Shown: positions 52,092 through 63,069 of the stretch, piece after piece | How positions within the stretch are numbered: the first letter of the stretch is position 1 | Layout of the letters: the number at the start of each line of letters is the position of its first letter | Origin: Eubacteriales bacterium | GTDB taxonomy: Bacteria; Bacillota; Clostridia; Lachnospirales; Lachnospiraceae | Reading direction: 5' to 3' | DNA length: 64,000 bases | NCBI GenBank assembly: GCA_030527665.1 | Contig: JAUNAK010000001.1 | Span: 1-64,000 of the forward strand | The notes under the pieces: model-generated | Seen by the model: only the letters and a program-made list of their open reading frames with translations | What the model was told of the DNA's origin: nothing | Database searches by the model: none | Translations under genes and position numbers: made by a program

Positions 52092-54230
52092 TTAGTTAAA
52101 ACGGAATACCGCTACGCCGTAAGCCGGAAGCTCATAGTCGATATGGAACGGCTGACCGTCGCACTCGCCTGCATAAGCCTTGTAGGTCTCTTTTGCCACA
52201 TGGTTTCCGCCGTATTTCTCACTGCGGCTGTCCAGAAGCAGCTTGTAGTTGCCGCTCTTCGGTGCACCTACCATGTAATCGCTTCTCTCGATCGGTGTGA
52301 AGTTTACTACAAAGAGCAGGTTTCCTTTTCCTGTCGGTGACCAGCGGATAAAGCTGAAGATACTGCGGTCTGCATCGTTGGCATTGACCCACTGGAAGCC
52401 GTCATAGCCGCGGTCATTTGCATACAGTGCTTTTTCCTTGCGATACAGTTTCTGCAGATCGCGAACGTAAGCCTGCAGATTTGCATTTCTCTTATCTTCC
52501 AGCAGGAACCAGTCGATTTCTCTCTCCTCGCTCCACTCACGATACTGTCCGATATCCTGACCCATGAACAGCAGCTTCTTGCCCGGATGACCCATCATGA
52601 AGCTGTAGCCTGCCTTCAGGTTCTCGAATTTATCATCCTCCAGTCCCGGCATCTTGCTGAGCATGGAACATTTCAGATGTACGACCTCATCATGAGAAAG
52701 CACCAGAATATAATTCTCACTGTATGCGTAGGTCATTGCAAAGGTCATCTTGTTGTGATTGAATTTACGGAAATACGGATCCAGTTTCATGTACTCAAGG
52801 AAGTCATGCATCCAGCCCATGTTCCACTTGAAGGTAAATCCAAGTCCATCTTCTTCCACATCACCGGTGATCTTCGGCCATGCGGTGGACTCCTCGGCGA
52901 TCATCATGGTTCCCGGATTTCTTCCGAGAATCAGGGAGTTCAGATGTTTGAAGAACTCGATTGCTTCCAGGTTCTGGTTGCCGCCGAATTTGTTCGGGAT
53001 CCATTCGCCATCTTTTCTTGCATAGTTCAGGTACAGCATGGATGCAACCGCATCGACACGCAGACCGTCGATATGGAACTCCTCGATCCAGTACAATGCA
53101 TTGGCGATCAGGAAGTTCTTAACTTCCGGACGTCCGTAATTGAAGATCTTGGTTCCCCACTCCTGATGCTCACCCTGTCTGGGATCTGAATGCTCATAGA
53201 GTGCATCACCGTCAAAGTTTGCCAGACCCTGTGCATCTTTCGGGAAGTGTGCCGGTACCCAGTCAAGGATGATACCGATCTTATTCTTATGCAGATAATC
53301 GATCAGGTATTTGAAATCCTGCGGACTTCCGTAACGGGAGGTCGGTGCATAATAACCGGTTACCTGATATCCCCAGGACTGATCCAGCGGATGCTCCGCA
53401 ACACCGATCAGCTCTACATGGGTGTATCCCATATCCTTTACATAGTCGACAATAGCTTTCGCAAATTCACGATAATTGTAGAAGCCTTCCGGATTCTCGT
53501 CGGAATACGGATGCTTCATCCAGGAGCCGAGATGACACTCATAGATAGAAACAGCGGAATCTACCGGAACAAAATTCTTACGGTTTCTCATCCAGGTTCC
53601 ATCTGCCCATTTATAGGAGATATCTGCGATTCTGGATGCATTTCCCGGACGTTTCTCAGCCCAGTTTGCATACGGATCGGCTTTGTACAGCTTGCTTCCG
53701 TCACGTGCAATGATCAGGTATTTGTACAGATCACCTACCGCAGCACCCTCGATGAATGTCTCATAGACACCGATCTCATTGAGCTTCTGCATCGGATTTG
53801 CATCCTCGTTCCAGCCGTTGAATTCACCGATCACATAAACAGCAACCGCATTCGGAGCCCATACGGAGAACCATACGCCGTTCTTGCCGTCCACTTTATC
53901 AATATGTGCACCCAGCTTTTTGTACAGCTCATAATGGGTCGCATGACCGAACAGATACTGATCCAGATCGGTAAAAATATGCGGATTCTGCTTTACAGTT
54001 TCTACCTCCGGCTCGTTTTCCTTCGGTACTACCTTCTTCGGTGCGCTGTCAGCAGCCATCTGTGCAGCTTTTTTCACGGTGTCGGATGCAGCCTTTGCTG
54101 TTCTCTTCACACCGGCAGCCGCTTTATCGGTTGCTTTCTTTACTGTGCTTGGAGCTGCTTTAACCGCTTTACCGGCTTTTACTTCTGCTTCTTCGATTAC
54201 GCCCTCTACTTTTTTGGTTTTTCTTGCCAT
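52092..54230 (-). CDS. glgB: 1,4-alpha-glucan branching enzyme with histone-H1-like N-terminal tail
   Basis: The 712-aa product has a GH13 core: an N-terminal CBM48 (GVWFSVWAPNAVAVYVIGEF), nucleophile region GLRVDAVASM, acid/base region MIAEESTAWP and VLSHDEVVHLK, and a C-terminal beta domain. It forms alpha-1,6 branches in glycogen. Residues 1-80 are an unusual tail rich in Lys and Ala with repeated VKKA/TVKKA units, like histone H1 or a polyphosphate/DNA-binding tail. No other glycogen gene lies in the window. Confidence 0.92.
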   Translation of the reverse strand: MARKTKKVEGVIEEAEVKAGKAVKAAPSTVKKATDKAAAGVKRTAKAASDTVKKAAQMAADSAPKKVVPKENEPEVETVKQNPHIFTDLDQYLFGHATHYELYKKLGAHIDKVDGKNGVWFSVWAPNAVAVYVIGEFNGWNEDANPMQKLNEIGVYETFIEGAAVGDLYKYLIIARDGSKLYKADPYANWAEKRPGNASRIADISYKWADGTWMRNRKNFVPVDSAVSIYECHLGSWMKHPYSDENPEGFYNYREFAKAIVDYVKDMGYTHVELIGVAEHPLDQSWGYQVTGYYAPTSRYGSPQDFKYLIDYLHKNKIGIILDWVPAHFPKDAQGLANFDGDALYEHSDPRQGEHQEWGTKIFNYGRPEVKNFLIANALYWIEEFHIDGLRVDAVASMLYLNYARKDGEWIPNKFGGNQNLEAIEFFKHLNSLILGRNPGTMMIAEESTAWPKITGDVEEDGLGFTFKWNMGWMHDFLEYMKLDPYFRKFNHNKMTFAMTYAYSENYILVLSHDEVVHLKCSMLSKMPGLEDDKFENLKAGYSFMMGHPGKKLLFMGQDIGQYREWSEEREIDWFLLEDKRNANLQAYVRDLQKLYRKEKALYANDRGYDGFQWVNANDADRSIFSFIRWSPTGKGNLLFVVNFTPIERSDYMVGAPKSGNYKLLLDSRSEKYGGNHVAKETYKAYAGECDGQPFHIDYELPAYGVAVFRFN

Positions 54231-54524
54231 GAAAAGCCTCCTTTGTATTCATTCAGTCTGCTTGAAAAGACTCAAATTTTCGAACCAATACGAATGGTCA
54301 TTTTTCTCATCATACCACATTCCGCAGGTGTTTAGCAAAACATATCATGCGGCTTTCTGTCTTTTCTTTCAAAATACAAACCGTCGGTTTTTCTTCGCTT
54401 TTTCACATGCAACAGATTCTTTCAATCTGCCCATTTTTGCTTCAAAATCACATCCGTATCATCCTTGATTCCGCTGTATACATACCTTTGTATAGAAAAA
54501 AACAGCTCAGAACCCTCCATCACT

Positions 54525-55295
54525 TTACTGATCCAGTCGATACAGACGGCAGGCATTTTCCCATGTAGCCTCTTCTACTTCTTCGACAGTTACTCCCTTC
54601 AGCTCGGCGATCATTCGTACCACATAAGGAAGATTCAGAGAGGAATTTCTTTTTCCGCGGTTTGGTTCCGGTGCCAGATACGGACAGTCGGTTTCCAGCA
54701 CAAATGCCGACAATGGAAGGGATGCCACCGTTTCCTTCAGACGACGGCCGTTTTTAAACGTAACCACACCGCCTACACCGATAAACAGTCCCATATCCAC
54801 ATATTCCCTTGCCATTTCTCTGGAATAGGCATAGCAGTGGACCACACCGCCTACGGTTCCCGGATCGATCTTTTTTACCGCCTTCATCGTATCCTCTGCC
54901 GCATCCCGGCTGTGAATGATGACCGGTTTGTCTACTTCCTTGGCCAGAAGCATCTGCTGCTCAAACCAGTAGATCTGCTTCTCTTTTTCCTCTTTATTCC
55001 AGTAGTAATCCAGTCCGATCTCACCGACCGCCACTGCCTTCGGCAGCTGCAGATAGTTCTTCAGTTCCTCCAGCTTCTGCGCATCCAGGACACCCACATC
55101 GTCCGGATGAATGCCGTAAGCTCCATATATAAAATCGTATTTCTCCGTCAAAGCCTTTGTCGCTTCCAGACTTTTCCACTCTGCCGATACATTTGTTACT
55201 CTTTTCACGTTACATGAAGACAGGGAGGCAATCAACTCCTCCCTGTCCTCCTGAAACGCATCGGCATCATAGTGCGCATGCGTATCAAATATCAT
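54525..55295 (-). CDS. TatD-family metal-dependent DNase
   Basis: The 256-aa product has the TatD metal-site motifs FDTHAHYD, GIHPDD, VGEIGLDYYW, IIHSRDA and ETDCPYLAPEP. GGGAGA lies 8 bases before the ATG. It follows metG in the same direction (94-base gap), a common pairing in Firmicutes. Bases 54231-54524 hold only the glgB upstream region, with no clear promoter. Confidence 0.92.
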   Translation of the reverse strand: MIFDTHAHYDADAFQEDREELIASLSSCNVKRVTNVSAEWKSLEATKALTEKYDFIYGAYGIHPDDVGVLDAQKLEELKNYLQLPKAVAVGEIGLDYYWNKEEKEKQIYWFEQQMLLAKEVDKPVIIHSRDAAEDTMKAVKKIDPGTVGGVVHCYAYSREMAREYVDMGLFIGVGGVVTFKNGRRLKETVASLPLSAFVLETDCPYLAPEPNRGKRNSSLNLPYVVRMIAELKGVTVEEVEEATWENACRLYRLDQ

Positions 55296-55389
55296 TTTGT
55301 TGTCTCCCAAACACTCCCGATCCCGAAACCGGCATCTTCCATCCTGTATTTTCGGAATCGCGTTAAAAGATCTGTACTATTTCTGTGCA

Positions 55390-57372
55390 TTAACCGATCT
55401 CGGATCCGGACGGCATATCCTTTTCCGGAGTCATCAGGCATACATTTCCTTCTGCATCTTCCGCACAAAGGATCATTCCCTCGGAAAGAATGCCTGCCAG
55501 TTTTGCCGGCTTCAGGTTGATCAGCACCATAACCTTCTTACCGATCATCTCCGCCGGTTTATACCATTTCTTAATACCGGAAACGATCTGGCGTGTCTGA
55601 TCCCCGATCTTTACCTGGGATACGAGAAGCTTCTTGGATTTCGGAGCTTCCTGACAGTCCACGATCTCACCGACTGCAAACTGCATTTTTCCGAAGTCCT
55701 CAATGCCGATCTCATCCTTCAGCTCCACATGGATGGCATCTTCCTCTTCTGCAGGAGCCTCCTCCTGTACGCCGGCTTCTGCCATGGCAGCTGCACGTTT
55801 TGCTTCTACCTTCTCCAGAACCTCTTTCATATCCAGTCTTGCGAACAGGATCTCCGGTTTCTCGGTAACCTTGCTGCCGCTCTCATACAGACCGAAGGTA
55901 TCAACCTCTTCATAGCCGCGCTCTTTGGCATTCAGCTGTGCAAGAATACGATCGGTCGTCTCCGGCATAAACGGCTTCAGAAGGGAAGCACCGATGGCAA
56001 TACTCTCGACCAGATTGTAAAGTACGGTAGACAGACGATCCTGCTTTGCCTCATCCTTAGCCAGTACCCACGGTGTTGTCTCGTCAATGTATTTGTTGCA
56101 GCGTTTGAACAGAGTGAAGATCTCGGTAATGGCATCTGCCACATGCAGATCCTTCATCTTATCTTCTACTTTCTGTGCTGTTCCGGTAACAACGGCTTTC
56201 AGATCGGCATCCACCTCTTCATAAGCGCCCTTGTCTGCCACTACGCCTTCAAAGTATTTGTTGCTCATGGAGATCGTACGGTTGACCAGGTTTCCGAGTG
56301 TGTTTGCCAGATCGGAATTCATTCTCTCTACCATCAGCTCCCAGCTGATAACACCATCATTCTCAAACGGCATCTCATGAAGAACAAAATAACGAACCGC
56401 ATCTACACCGAACATCTCTACCAGATCATCGGCATAGATCACATTACCCTTGGATTTGCTCATTTTTCCGTCTGCCTGGATCAGCCACGGATGTCCGAAT
56501 ACCTGTTTCGGAAGCGGCTCGCCCAGTGCCATCAGGAAGATCGGCCAGTAAATGGTATGGAAACGGATAATATCCTTACCGATCAGATGCAGATCTGCCG
56601 GCCAGAACTGTTTGTACATCTCGCTGCTCTCACCGCCGCAGTTGTATCCCAGACCGGTGGTATAGTTTGTCAGCGCATCCAGCCATACATAAACAACGTG
56701 ACGCGGATCAAAATCTACCGGAATTCCCCATGTAAAAGAGGTACGGGAAACACAGAGATCCTGCAGACCCGGCAGCAGGAAGTTGTTCATCATCTCATTC
56801 TTACGGGATACCGGCTGAATAAATTCCGGATGTGTATTGATATGATCGATCAGCTGCTGTGCATATTTGCTCATTCTGAAGAAATATGCTTCCTCGCTTG
56901 CCTTTGTTACATCACGTCCGCAGTCCGGGCATTTTCCGTCCACAAGCTGAGACTCTGTCCAGAAGGATTCACAGGGGGTACAGTACCATCCCTCATATTT
57001 ATCCTTATAGATATCTCCTTTTTCATAGAGCATCTTGAAGATCTTCTGTACCTGTGCCTCATGATCGGCATCGGTGGTACGGATGAATTTGTCATAGGAG
57101 GTATTCATGAGATCCCAGATTCTCTTGATCTCAACGGCTACCTCGTCAACATACTGTTTCGGTGTAACCCCCTTCTCCTGTGCCTTGATCTCGATCTTCT
57201 GACCATGCTCATCGGTACCTGTCTGGAAACGTACATTGTAGCCCTGCATTCTGCGGAAACGGGCAATACTGTCAGCCAGTACGATCTCATAGGTATTACC
57301 GATGTGCGGCTTGCCGGATGCATAGGCAATCGCTGTGGTCATGTAAAAATTTTCACCGCTGTGTTTGTTCAT
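55390..57372 (-). CDS. metG: Methionyl-tRNA synthetase with C-terminal tRNA-binding domain
   Basis: The 660-aa class I synthetase has the HIGH-like motif KPHIGNTYE, a zinc knuckle (CTPCESFWT, CPDCG), KMSKSKGNVIY and a C-terminal EMAP/Trbp111 OB-fold (VGEIVDCQEAPKSKKLL). GAGGTG lies 6 bases before the ATG. The gap upstream shows no T-box or SAM riboswitch. Confidence 0.95.
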   Translation of the reverse strand: MNKHSGENFYMTTAIAYASGKPHIGNTYEIVLADSIARFRRMQGYNVRFQTGTDEHGQKIEIKAQEKGVTPKQYVDEVAVEIKRIWDLMNTSYDKFIRTTDADHEAQVQKIFKMLYEKGDIYKDKYEGWYCTPCESFWTESQLVDGKCPDCGRDVTKASEEAYFFRMSKYAQQLIDHINTHPEFIQPVSRKNEMMNNFLLPGLQDLCVSRTSFTWGIPVDFDPRHVVYVWLDALTNYTTGLGYNCGGESSEMYKQFWPADLHLIGKDIIRFHTIYWPIFLMALGEPLPKQVFGHPWLIQADGKMSKSKGNVIYADDLVEMFGVDAVRYFVLHEMPFENDGVISWELMVERMNSDLANTLGNLVNRTISMSNKYFEGVVADKGAYEEVDADLKAVVTGTAQKVEDKMKDLHVADAITEIFTLFKRCNKYIDETTPWVLAKDEAKQDRLSTVLYNLVESIAIGASLLKPFMPETTDRILAQLNAKERGYEEVDTFGLYESGSKVTEKPEILFARLDMKEVLEKVEAKRAAAMAEAGVQEEAPAEEEDAIHVELKDEIGIEDFGKMQFAVGEIVDCQEAPKSKKLLVSQVKIGDQTRQIVSGIKKWYKPAEMIGKKVMVLINLKPAKLAGILSEGMILCAEDAEGNVCLMTPEKDMPSGSEIG

Positions 57373-57478
57373 TTTGTCACCTCATTTCCCGGCAAATGAG
57401 CCGGAATTCTATTGTATAAAGTACTTTGCACTTGCATACGCATCATTTCTGCCATGCCGCGGCACAGTACCTGTATGA

Positions 57479-57508
57479 ATGCACCCCCTCAGGATCGAGG
57501 GGGTGCAT
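57479..57508. terminator. Probable terminator of hom
   Basis: A perfect 12-bp stem ATGCACCCCCTC/GAGGGGGTGCAT around 6 bases; T-runs are weak on both strands. Confidence 0.65.
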
Positions 57509-57561
57509 CCTATTCTCTTGTACACGAATCCTCCTGCAGGGATCGCGTATATATCCTCTAT

Positions 57562-58791
57562 TTAGAAATACGCACGAATTCTGGAAATAATTCCGCCGGA
57601 AATCTGCTCTGCCTTCTCAGCAAAAACTTTTTCCTTCATTTTGTCAGTGATGAAAGCAAATTCACCGCTGACACCCGGTACCTGAATCGGCTGAATGCTT
57701 CCGAATACGGAAGTAACCTCTTCAAAGCGCTCGGATACACTGCCCTTCACACGAACAAAGAAACGGTTCTCCGCCTCCTCAATGTTCAGCAGATTCAGTG
57801 TATGTGTGCTCCAGTTCAGCAGAATATTTCTGTGCAGATGCTTTGCACAATCCACGACATCGGCAACGACCGCACTGGCAGTCGGAAGCTTTCCGGCGCC
57901 GCGTCCGTAGAACATGGCATCGCCAAGTACATTGCCGTGAATAAAGATCGCATTGAATACATCATTTACGCTGTAAAGCGGATTGGTATCGCGGATCATG
58001 GCCGGACAAACCATAGCATAGAAGCCGTCCTCCATGTTCGGAACCTTCCAGCTGCTTGCCAGCAGTTTGATACGTGTTCCGATTGCTTCCGCGTATTTGA
58101 TATCGGTCGCTGTGATCCTGGTAATTCCTTCTGTATACACCTCTTTGTAATCGATGTGACGGCCATAAGCCAGAGAAGAAAGAATCGCGATCTTGCGGCA
58201 GGCATCATAGCCCTCGATATCCGCTTCCGGATTACGCTCTGCGTATCCGTTGTTCTGTGCCTCATGCAGAGCATCCTCAAACTCGGAACCATCCTGTGTC
58301 ATCTTGGTCAGGATATAGTTCGTTGTTCCGTTCAGAATTCCCGCCAACTCATCGATCTCATCTGCCGTCAGAGAAGAATTCAGCGGACGGATGATCGGAA
58401 TACCGCCTCCGCAGCTTGCCTCGAAGAGATAGTTGATATCCTTCTCCGCTGCGATCTGCATAAGCTCCGTACCGTACTGGGCAACCAGCTCCTTGTTGGA
58501 GCTGCACACACACTTGCCTGCAAGCAGTGCAGCTTTTGTAAACTCATAGGCCGGATGCAGTCCACCCATGGTCTCTACCACGATATCAACTTCCGGATCA
58601 TTCAAAATGACATCAAAATCATGAACCAGAACCTTCTCTACCGGATCTCCCGGAAAATCACGAAGGTCCAGAACATATTTGATCTCGATCTCATTTCCTG
58701 CTTTTTTATTAATGCTGGCATGGTTCGTTTCGATAACCTCAACGACACCGGAACCAACCGTTCCATAACCAAGTACGGCTACATGAACCAT
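57562..58791 (-). CDS. hom: Homoserine dehydrogenase
   Basis: The 409-aa product has the NAD(P)-binding VAVLGYGTVGSGVV, catalytic-region GILNGTTNYILTKM and AEADIEGYDACRK-type motif (PEADIEGYDA), and a C-terminal ACT-like domain of about 75 residues (RFFVRVKGSVSERFEEVTSV). It reduces aspartate semialdehyde to homoserine for Met and Thr synthesis. It stands alone, upstream of metG but separated by a terminator-like stem. Confidence 0.93.
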   Translation of the reverse strand: MVHVAVLGYGTVGSGVVEVIETNHASINKKAGNEIEIKYVLDLRDFPGDPVEKVLVHDFDVILNDPEVDIVVETMGGLHPAYEFTKAALLAGKCVCSSNKELVAQYGTELMQIAAEKDINYLFEASCGGGIPIIRPLNSSLTADEIDELAGILNGTTNYILTKMTQDGSEFEDALHEAQNNGYAERNPEADIEGYDACRKIAILSSLAYGRHIDYKEVYTEGITRITATDIKYAEAIGTRIKLLASSWKVPNMEDGFYAMVCPAMIRDTNPLYSVNDVFNAIFIHGNVLGDAMFYGRGAGKLPTASAVVADVVDCAKHLHRNILLNWSTHTLNLLNIEEAENRFFVRVKGSVSERFEEVTSVFGSIQPIQVPGVSGEFAFITDKMKEKVFAEKAEQISGGIISRIRAYF

Positions 58792-58855
58792 TTCTATTTC
58801 CTCACTTCTTTTTTCTTTTACAAATGTTTACGAAACACTTCTATACCTTAACATT

Positions 58856-59122
58856 CGCTGCGGATATTGTACAAATGCCCTGAGCAGGTGCTCTGAGGCC
58901 GCCGGCACTTAGCGATTGCGAGCCCAGGCGAAGCAAGAGCTTAGTACCGCTGCCATTATTTTGCGAATCTCGCAGAGGATTCGCACGCGAGTTCGGCGGT
59001 TGCGAAGCAACCTTCAATTGCCGAACTCTGCGATCTGCCAGCGGCTCGTCGCCGTCGGTTATCCGACTGCGACGAAGGCAGTGGAAACGTGCCTGCGATG
59101 GCATTGTGCAATGTCCGCGGCG
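58856..59122. repeat. Terminal-inverted-repeat element E2 (267 bp)
   Basis: The left end CGCTGCGGATATTGTACAAA and the reverse complement of the right end CGCCGCGGACATTGCACAAT match and continue to GCAGG, as in E1. The inner arms TCTGAGGCCGCCGG and CGTGCCTGCG are shared with E1. The ~190-bp interior is different and contains several hairpins: GAGTTCGGC...GCCGAACTC, GGTTGCGAAGCAACC and CGTCGC...GCGACG. It encodes no protein and fills the gap between prfB and hom. Confidence 0.75.
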
Positions 59123-59159
59123 CACACAAAAACATCTTCGTGTTTCGCAAATATCTTCC

Positions 59160-60285
59160 TTAATTCTGCTCCTTCTTCTTCAGTGCCTGCCACTTCAGAT
59201 AGGAATTGATAAAGGAATCAATATCTCCGTCCAGGACGTTTCCTGTCTGGGCACGTTCCTCACCGGTACGCAGATCCTTAACCATCTGATACGGCTGCAG
59301 GACATAGGAACGGATCTGATGACCCCAGGCGATATCCGTAACCTCGCCGCGGATACCTGCTTCCTTCTCTGCCTGCTTCTCTTTTTCCAGCATAAACAGC
59401 TTGGCCTTCAGTACCTGCATGGCCTTTTCCTTGTTCATATGCTGGGAACGCTCATTCTGACAGGTTACAACGATACCGGTCGGGTTATGGGTAATACGGA
59501 TCGCCGAGGAGGTCTTGTTGATATGCTGACCACCGGCACCGCTGGAACGATAGGTATCCACACGGATATCCTCATCCCTTACCTCAATATCGATATCCTG
59601 ATTGATCTCCGGCATAACGTCGCAGGAAACAAAGGATGTCTGTCTCTTTGCCTGTGCATTGAACGGAGAAATACGAACCAGACGATGTACGCCCGCCTCT
59701 GATTTCAGCAGTCCATATGCATTTTCACCGTTGACCTGGAACATGACCGATTTTACACCGGCCTCATCGCCTTCCTGGAAATCCAGCTCTTCGATCTTGA
59801 AGTTCTTTCTTTCCGCCCAGCGTGTATACATACGATACAGCATGCCGCACCAGTCCATCGCCTCGGTACCGCCGGCACCGGAGTTCAGTTTGATGATTGC
59901 ATTGCAGTTATCGTATTCTTCCGACAGAAGTGTGCGGATCCGAACGTTTTCAAGCGTCTGCTTAAAATCATCCAGCATCTCGCGGACATCCGGAACAACC
60001 GACTCATCGTCCTCTTCTTCGCCCATTTCGATCATGGTCTCAATATCTTCCTTGATCGTAACCAGCTTCTGATAGGTATCTCTGTCATCCTTCAGTGCAC
60101 CCAGCTCTTTGGTCTGTTTCTGTGCCTCCTCCGGATTATCCCAGAAGTTCGGTTCCTCCATTTTTCTTTCTAATTCTTCGATCCTCTGCTCTTTATTAGC
60201 GAGGTCAAAGTGAATCCCTCACTTCCACTAATGGCTGATCGTATGTACGGATTTCCTGTTTCATGTTTTCAAGTTCTACTACCAC
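59160..60285 (-). CDS. prfB: Peptide chain release factor 2, made by programmed +1 frameshift
   Basis: The zero-frame start is a GTG at 60285 after AAAGGTGAG. Twenty-six codons lead to CTT-TGA at 60210-60205; slipping forward one base gives GAC and continues to the stop at 59160, for ~374 aa in total (residues around the join: RDSL-DLANKEQR). An SD-like GAGGG lies just before the slip site. The main frame has the SPF stop-codon reader (LVRISPFNAQAKR) and catalytic GGQ (SSGAGGQHINKTSS). RF2 ends translation at UGA and UAA, so the shift autoregulates its amount. Confidence 0.93.
60204..60210 (-). promoter_or_regulatory. prfB recoding site
   Basis: CTTTGAC on the minus strand: CUU slips onto UUU when UGA is read slowly, giving +1 frameshift, the conserved RF2 autoregulatory signal. 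Confidence 0.9.
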
Positions 60286-60331
60286 TAGCTCACCTTCTTT
60301 CTTTTGATGAAATTTTTATATATTCAAAACA

Positions 60332-60361
60332 GTACCGGGAAAAACAGGTTTTCCCGGCTGT
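60332..60361 (-). terminator. Terminator of secA
   Basis: The stem CCGGGAAAA/TTTTTCCCGG is followed on the minus strand by TACTGTTTT, ~90 bases after the stop codon. Confidence 0.7.
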
Positions 60362-60453
60362 CATGAATGCGGATCAAGTACCTGCAGGCCCGTTTTGCGG
60401 GACATCTGCGGCTATCCTTCTCGATCTCACTGTACGGATACAGCTCTGATCTT

Positions 60454-63030
60454 TCAATTTGCGCCCGGCTTGCGTCCGTGGCACTGTTTGTATTTCAGAC
60501 CGCTGCCGCAGGGACAGGGATCATTCGGATAGATCTTCTTCTCTTTGCGTGCAACCGGCTTCTTGGCTGCGGAATCGTCACGGTTGGTTCCCGTAACCTC
60601 AGCCACCTGCTCACGCTCGATCTTCTGCTCAATGCGCACATTGTACAGCAGACGGATCGTGTTTGCCTGAATGGACTGTGTCATTTCGTTGAAGAGATCA
60701 TAGGCGATCATCTTGTATTCTACCTTCGGATCTCTCTGACCGTATGCCTGCAGACCGATACCCTGACGCAGCTGCTCCATATCATCGATATGGTTCATCC
60801 ACTTCTCATCGATCACACGGAGCAGAATGACACGCTCCAGTTCACGGATCTGCTCCTCGGACGGGAACAGGGCTTCCTTATCTGTATAGAGTGCAACAGC
60901 CTCTTTTTTGATATGCTGCTTCAGCTCATCTCTGGTATATTTGCGGATCTCCTCTTCCGTGATCGGCTTGATCGGGATCGTCGGAAGAAGCAGACTGTTC
61001 AGCTCGCCCAGATCCCACTCATCGGAATCTCCGTTTTCACCGATTGCCCGGTCAACGGTTGCATCCACGGTATCGTAGATCATCTTCATGATGGAATCAC
61101 GCATGTTCTCACCATCCAGAACCTGACGGCGCTCCTTGTAAATAAGCTCTCTCTGCTCATTATTAACACCGTCGTAGTCCAGAAGGTTCTTACGGATTCC
61201 GTAGTTATTGCTCTCGATCTTTCTCTGTGCCTTCTCGATGGAAGAAGAAAGCATCTTGTGGTGGATCTCCTCACCCTCGGCAACACCGAGCGATTTGAAT
61301 ACACCCATCAGCTTCTCGGAACCGAACAGACGCATCAGATCGTCTTCCAGAGAAATATAGAAACGGCTTTCACCCGGGTCACCCTGACGTCCGGAACGAC
61401 CGCGCAGCTGATTGTCGATTCGACGGGATTCATGGCGCTCGGTACCGATGACCTTCAGTCCGCCGGCAGCCTTTGCCTCATCATCCAGCTTGATATCGGT
61501 TCCTCGGCCTGCCATGTTTGTTGCGATGGTAACCGCACCGGTCTCGCCGGCATGGGAAATGATCTCCGCCTCCTGCTCATGGAATTTTGCATTCAGTACC
61601 TGATGCGGAATTCCTTCTCTCTTCAGCATTTTGCTCAGAAGTTCGGAAGTATCGATATTGACGGTACCAACCAGTACCGGCTGTTTTTTCTCATGAGAGG
61701 CAACGACCTCTTTAATAACGGCTTTGTATTTTTCCTTCTGTGTAACAAATACGGAATCGTCATGATCCACACGGGCGATCGGACGGTTGGTCGGAATCTC
61801 GATAACGTCCATGCCGTAGATATCACGGAACTCCTGCTCCTCGGTCAGAGCAGTACCGGTCATACCGGCTTTCTTCTCGTATTTGTTGAAGAAGTTCTGG
61901 AAGGTAATGGTCGCAAGCGTCTTGCTCTCCCGTTTTACTTTTACATGTTCTTTTGCCTCGATGGCCTGATGCAGACCGTCAGAGTATCTTCTTCCCGGAA
62001 GCACACGTCCGGTAAACTCATCAACGATGCAGATCTGGTCATCCTTCACGATGTAATCCTGATCCTTGAACATCAGATTGTGTGCACGCAGAGCCAGGAT
62101 CACGTTGTGCTGGATCTCCAGGTTCTCCGGATCAGACAGGTTCTCCAGATGGAAGAACTGCTCGACCTTCTTCACACCCTGCTCGGTCAGTGTAACCAGC
62201 TTGTCCTTCTCATTTACGATAAAGTCTCCGGTCTCGGTGATCTCCTCACCCATGATAGCTGTCATCTTGGTCACTTCTCCGGAAGCTTCACCCTTCTGCA
62301 GCTGGGTGGCAAGAATATCACAGGTCTCGTACAGCTTGGTGGATTTTCCGCTCTGACCGGAAATGATCAGAGGTGTACGTGCCTCATCTATCAGAACCGA
62401 GTCGACCTCATCGATGATGGCATAAACCAGTCCGCGCTGTACCAGCTGTTCTTTGTAAATAACCATGTTGTCACGAAGATAGTCGAAACCGTCCTCGTTG
62501 TTGGTTACATAGGTAATATCGCAGTTATACATTTTGCGGCGTTCGTCATTTTTCATGGTATTCAAAACGCAGCCGACAGTCAGACCCATGAATTCATGAA
62601 CCTTGCCCATCCACTCTGCATCTCGGCTTGCCAGATAGTCGTTGACGGTAATGATATGTACGCCGCGTCCGGTAAGTGCATTCAGATATGCCGGCATAGT
62701 AGATACCAGAGTCTTACCTTCACCGGTTCTCATCTCAGAGATACGTCCCTGATGCAGGATGATGCCACCGATGATCTGTACACGATACGGTTCCATTCCC
62801 AGTACTCGCTTTGCTGCTTCTCGAACAGCTGCAAAGGCCTCCGGGAGCAGATCGTCCAGCGTCTCGCCGTTTGATAACCGCTCTTTGAACTCTGTCGTTT
62901 TTGCCTTTAATTCGTCATCCGACAGACCCTGCATGGCAGGACGGAGAGCTTCGATTTTATCTACCAGCGGTTTGATGCGCTTCAGCTCACGCTCGCTGTG
63001 TGTACCGAATAATTTCTCTGAAAGTTTCAT
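60454..63030 (-). CDS. secA: Preprotein translocase ATPase SecA
   Basis: The 858-aa product has Walker [22 protein letters not shown]-type [17 protein letters not shown], the GRGTDIKL and [10 protein letters not shown] motor motifs, and a C-terminal zinc hook ([14 protein letters not shown]). It drives export through SecYEG. It is followed by prfB in the same direction, a common secA-prfB order in Firmicutes, and preceded by hpf. Confidence 0.97.
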   Translation of the reverse strand: MKLSEKLFGTHSERELKRIKPLVDKIEALRPAMQGLSDDELKAKTTEFKERLSNGETLDDLLPEAFAAVREAAKRVLGMEPYRVQIIGGIILHQGRISEMRTGEGKTLVSTMPAYLNALTGRGVHIITVNDYLASRDAEWMGKVHEFMGLTVGCVLNTMKNDERRKMYNCDITYVTNNEDGFDYLRDNMVIYKEQLVQRGLVYAIIDEVDSVLIDEARTPLIISGQSGKSTKLYETCDILATQLQKGEASGEVTKMTAIMGEEITETGDFIVNEKDKLVTLTEQGVKKVEQFFHLENLSDPENLEIQHNVILALRAHNLMFKDQDYIVKDDQICIVDEFTGRVLPGRRYSDGLHQAIEAKEHVKVKRESKTLATITFQNFFNKYEKKAGMTGTALTEEQEFRDIYGMDVIEIPTNRPIARVDHDDSVFVTQKEKYKAVIKEVVASHEKKQPVLVGTVNIDTSELLSKMLKREGIPHQVLNAKFHEQEAEIISHAGETGAVTIATNMAGRGTDIKLDDEAKAAGGLKVIGTERHESRRIDNQLRGRSGRQGDPGESRFYISLEDDLMRLFGSEKLMGVFKSLGVAEGEEIHHKMLSSSIEKAQRKIESNNYGIRKNLLDYDGVNNEQRELIYKERRQVLDGENMRDSIMKMIYDTVDATVDRAIGENGDSDEWDLGELNSLLLPTIPIKPITEEEIRKYTRDELKQHIKKEAVALYTDKEALFPSEEQIRELERVILLRVIDEKWMNHIDDMEQLRQGIGLQAYGQRDPKVEYKMIAYDLFNEMTQSIQANTIRLLYNVRIEQKIEREQVAEVTGTNRDDSAAKKPVARKEKKIYPNDPCPCGSGLKYKQCHGRKPGAN

Positions 63031-63069
63031 TGTCTATATGTCTCCTTATGACCGGCACAAATGTGCCGC

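Noticed and set aside
57373..57561. T-box or SAM riboswitch upstream of metG
   Set aside because: The 189-base gap shows only a GC-rich hairpin; no T-box sequence or specifier loop is seen.
60367..62874. An 835-codon plus-strand open frame opposite secA
   Set aside because: It is an antisense shadow of SecA with no ribosome site or recognisable domain. The same holds for 55297-57399 opposite metG, 30018-31649 opposite asnS and 57412-58851 opposite hom.
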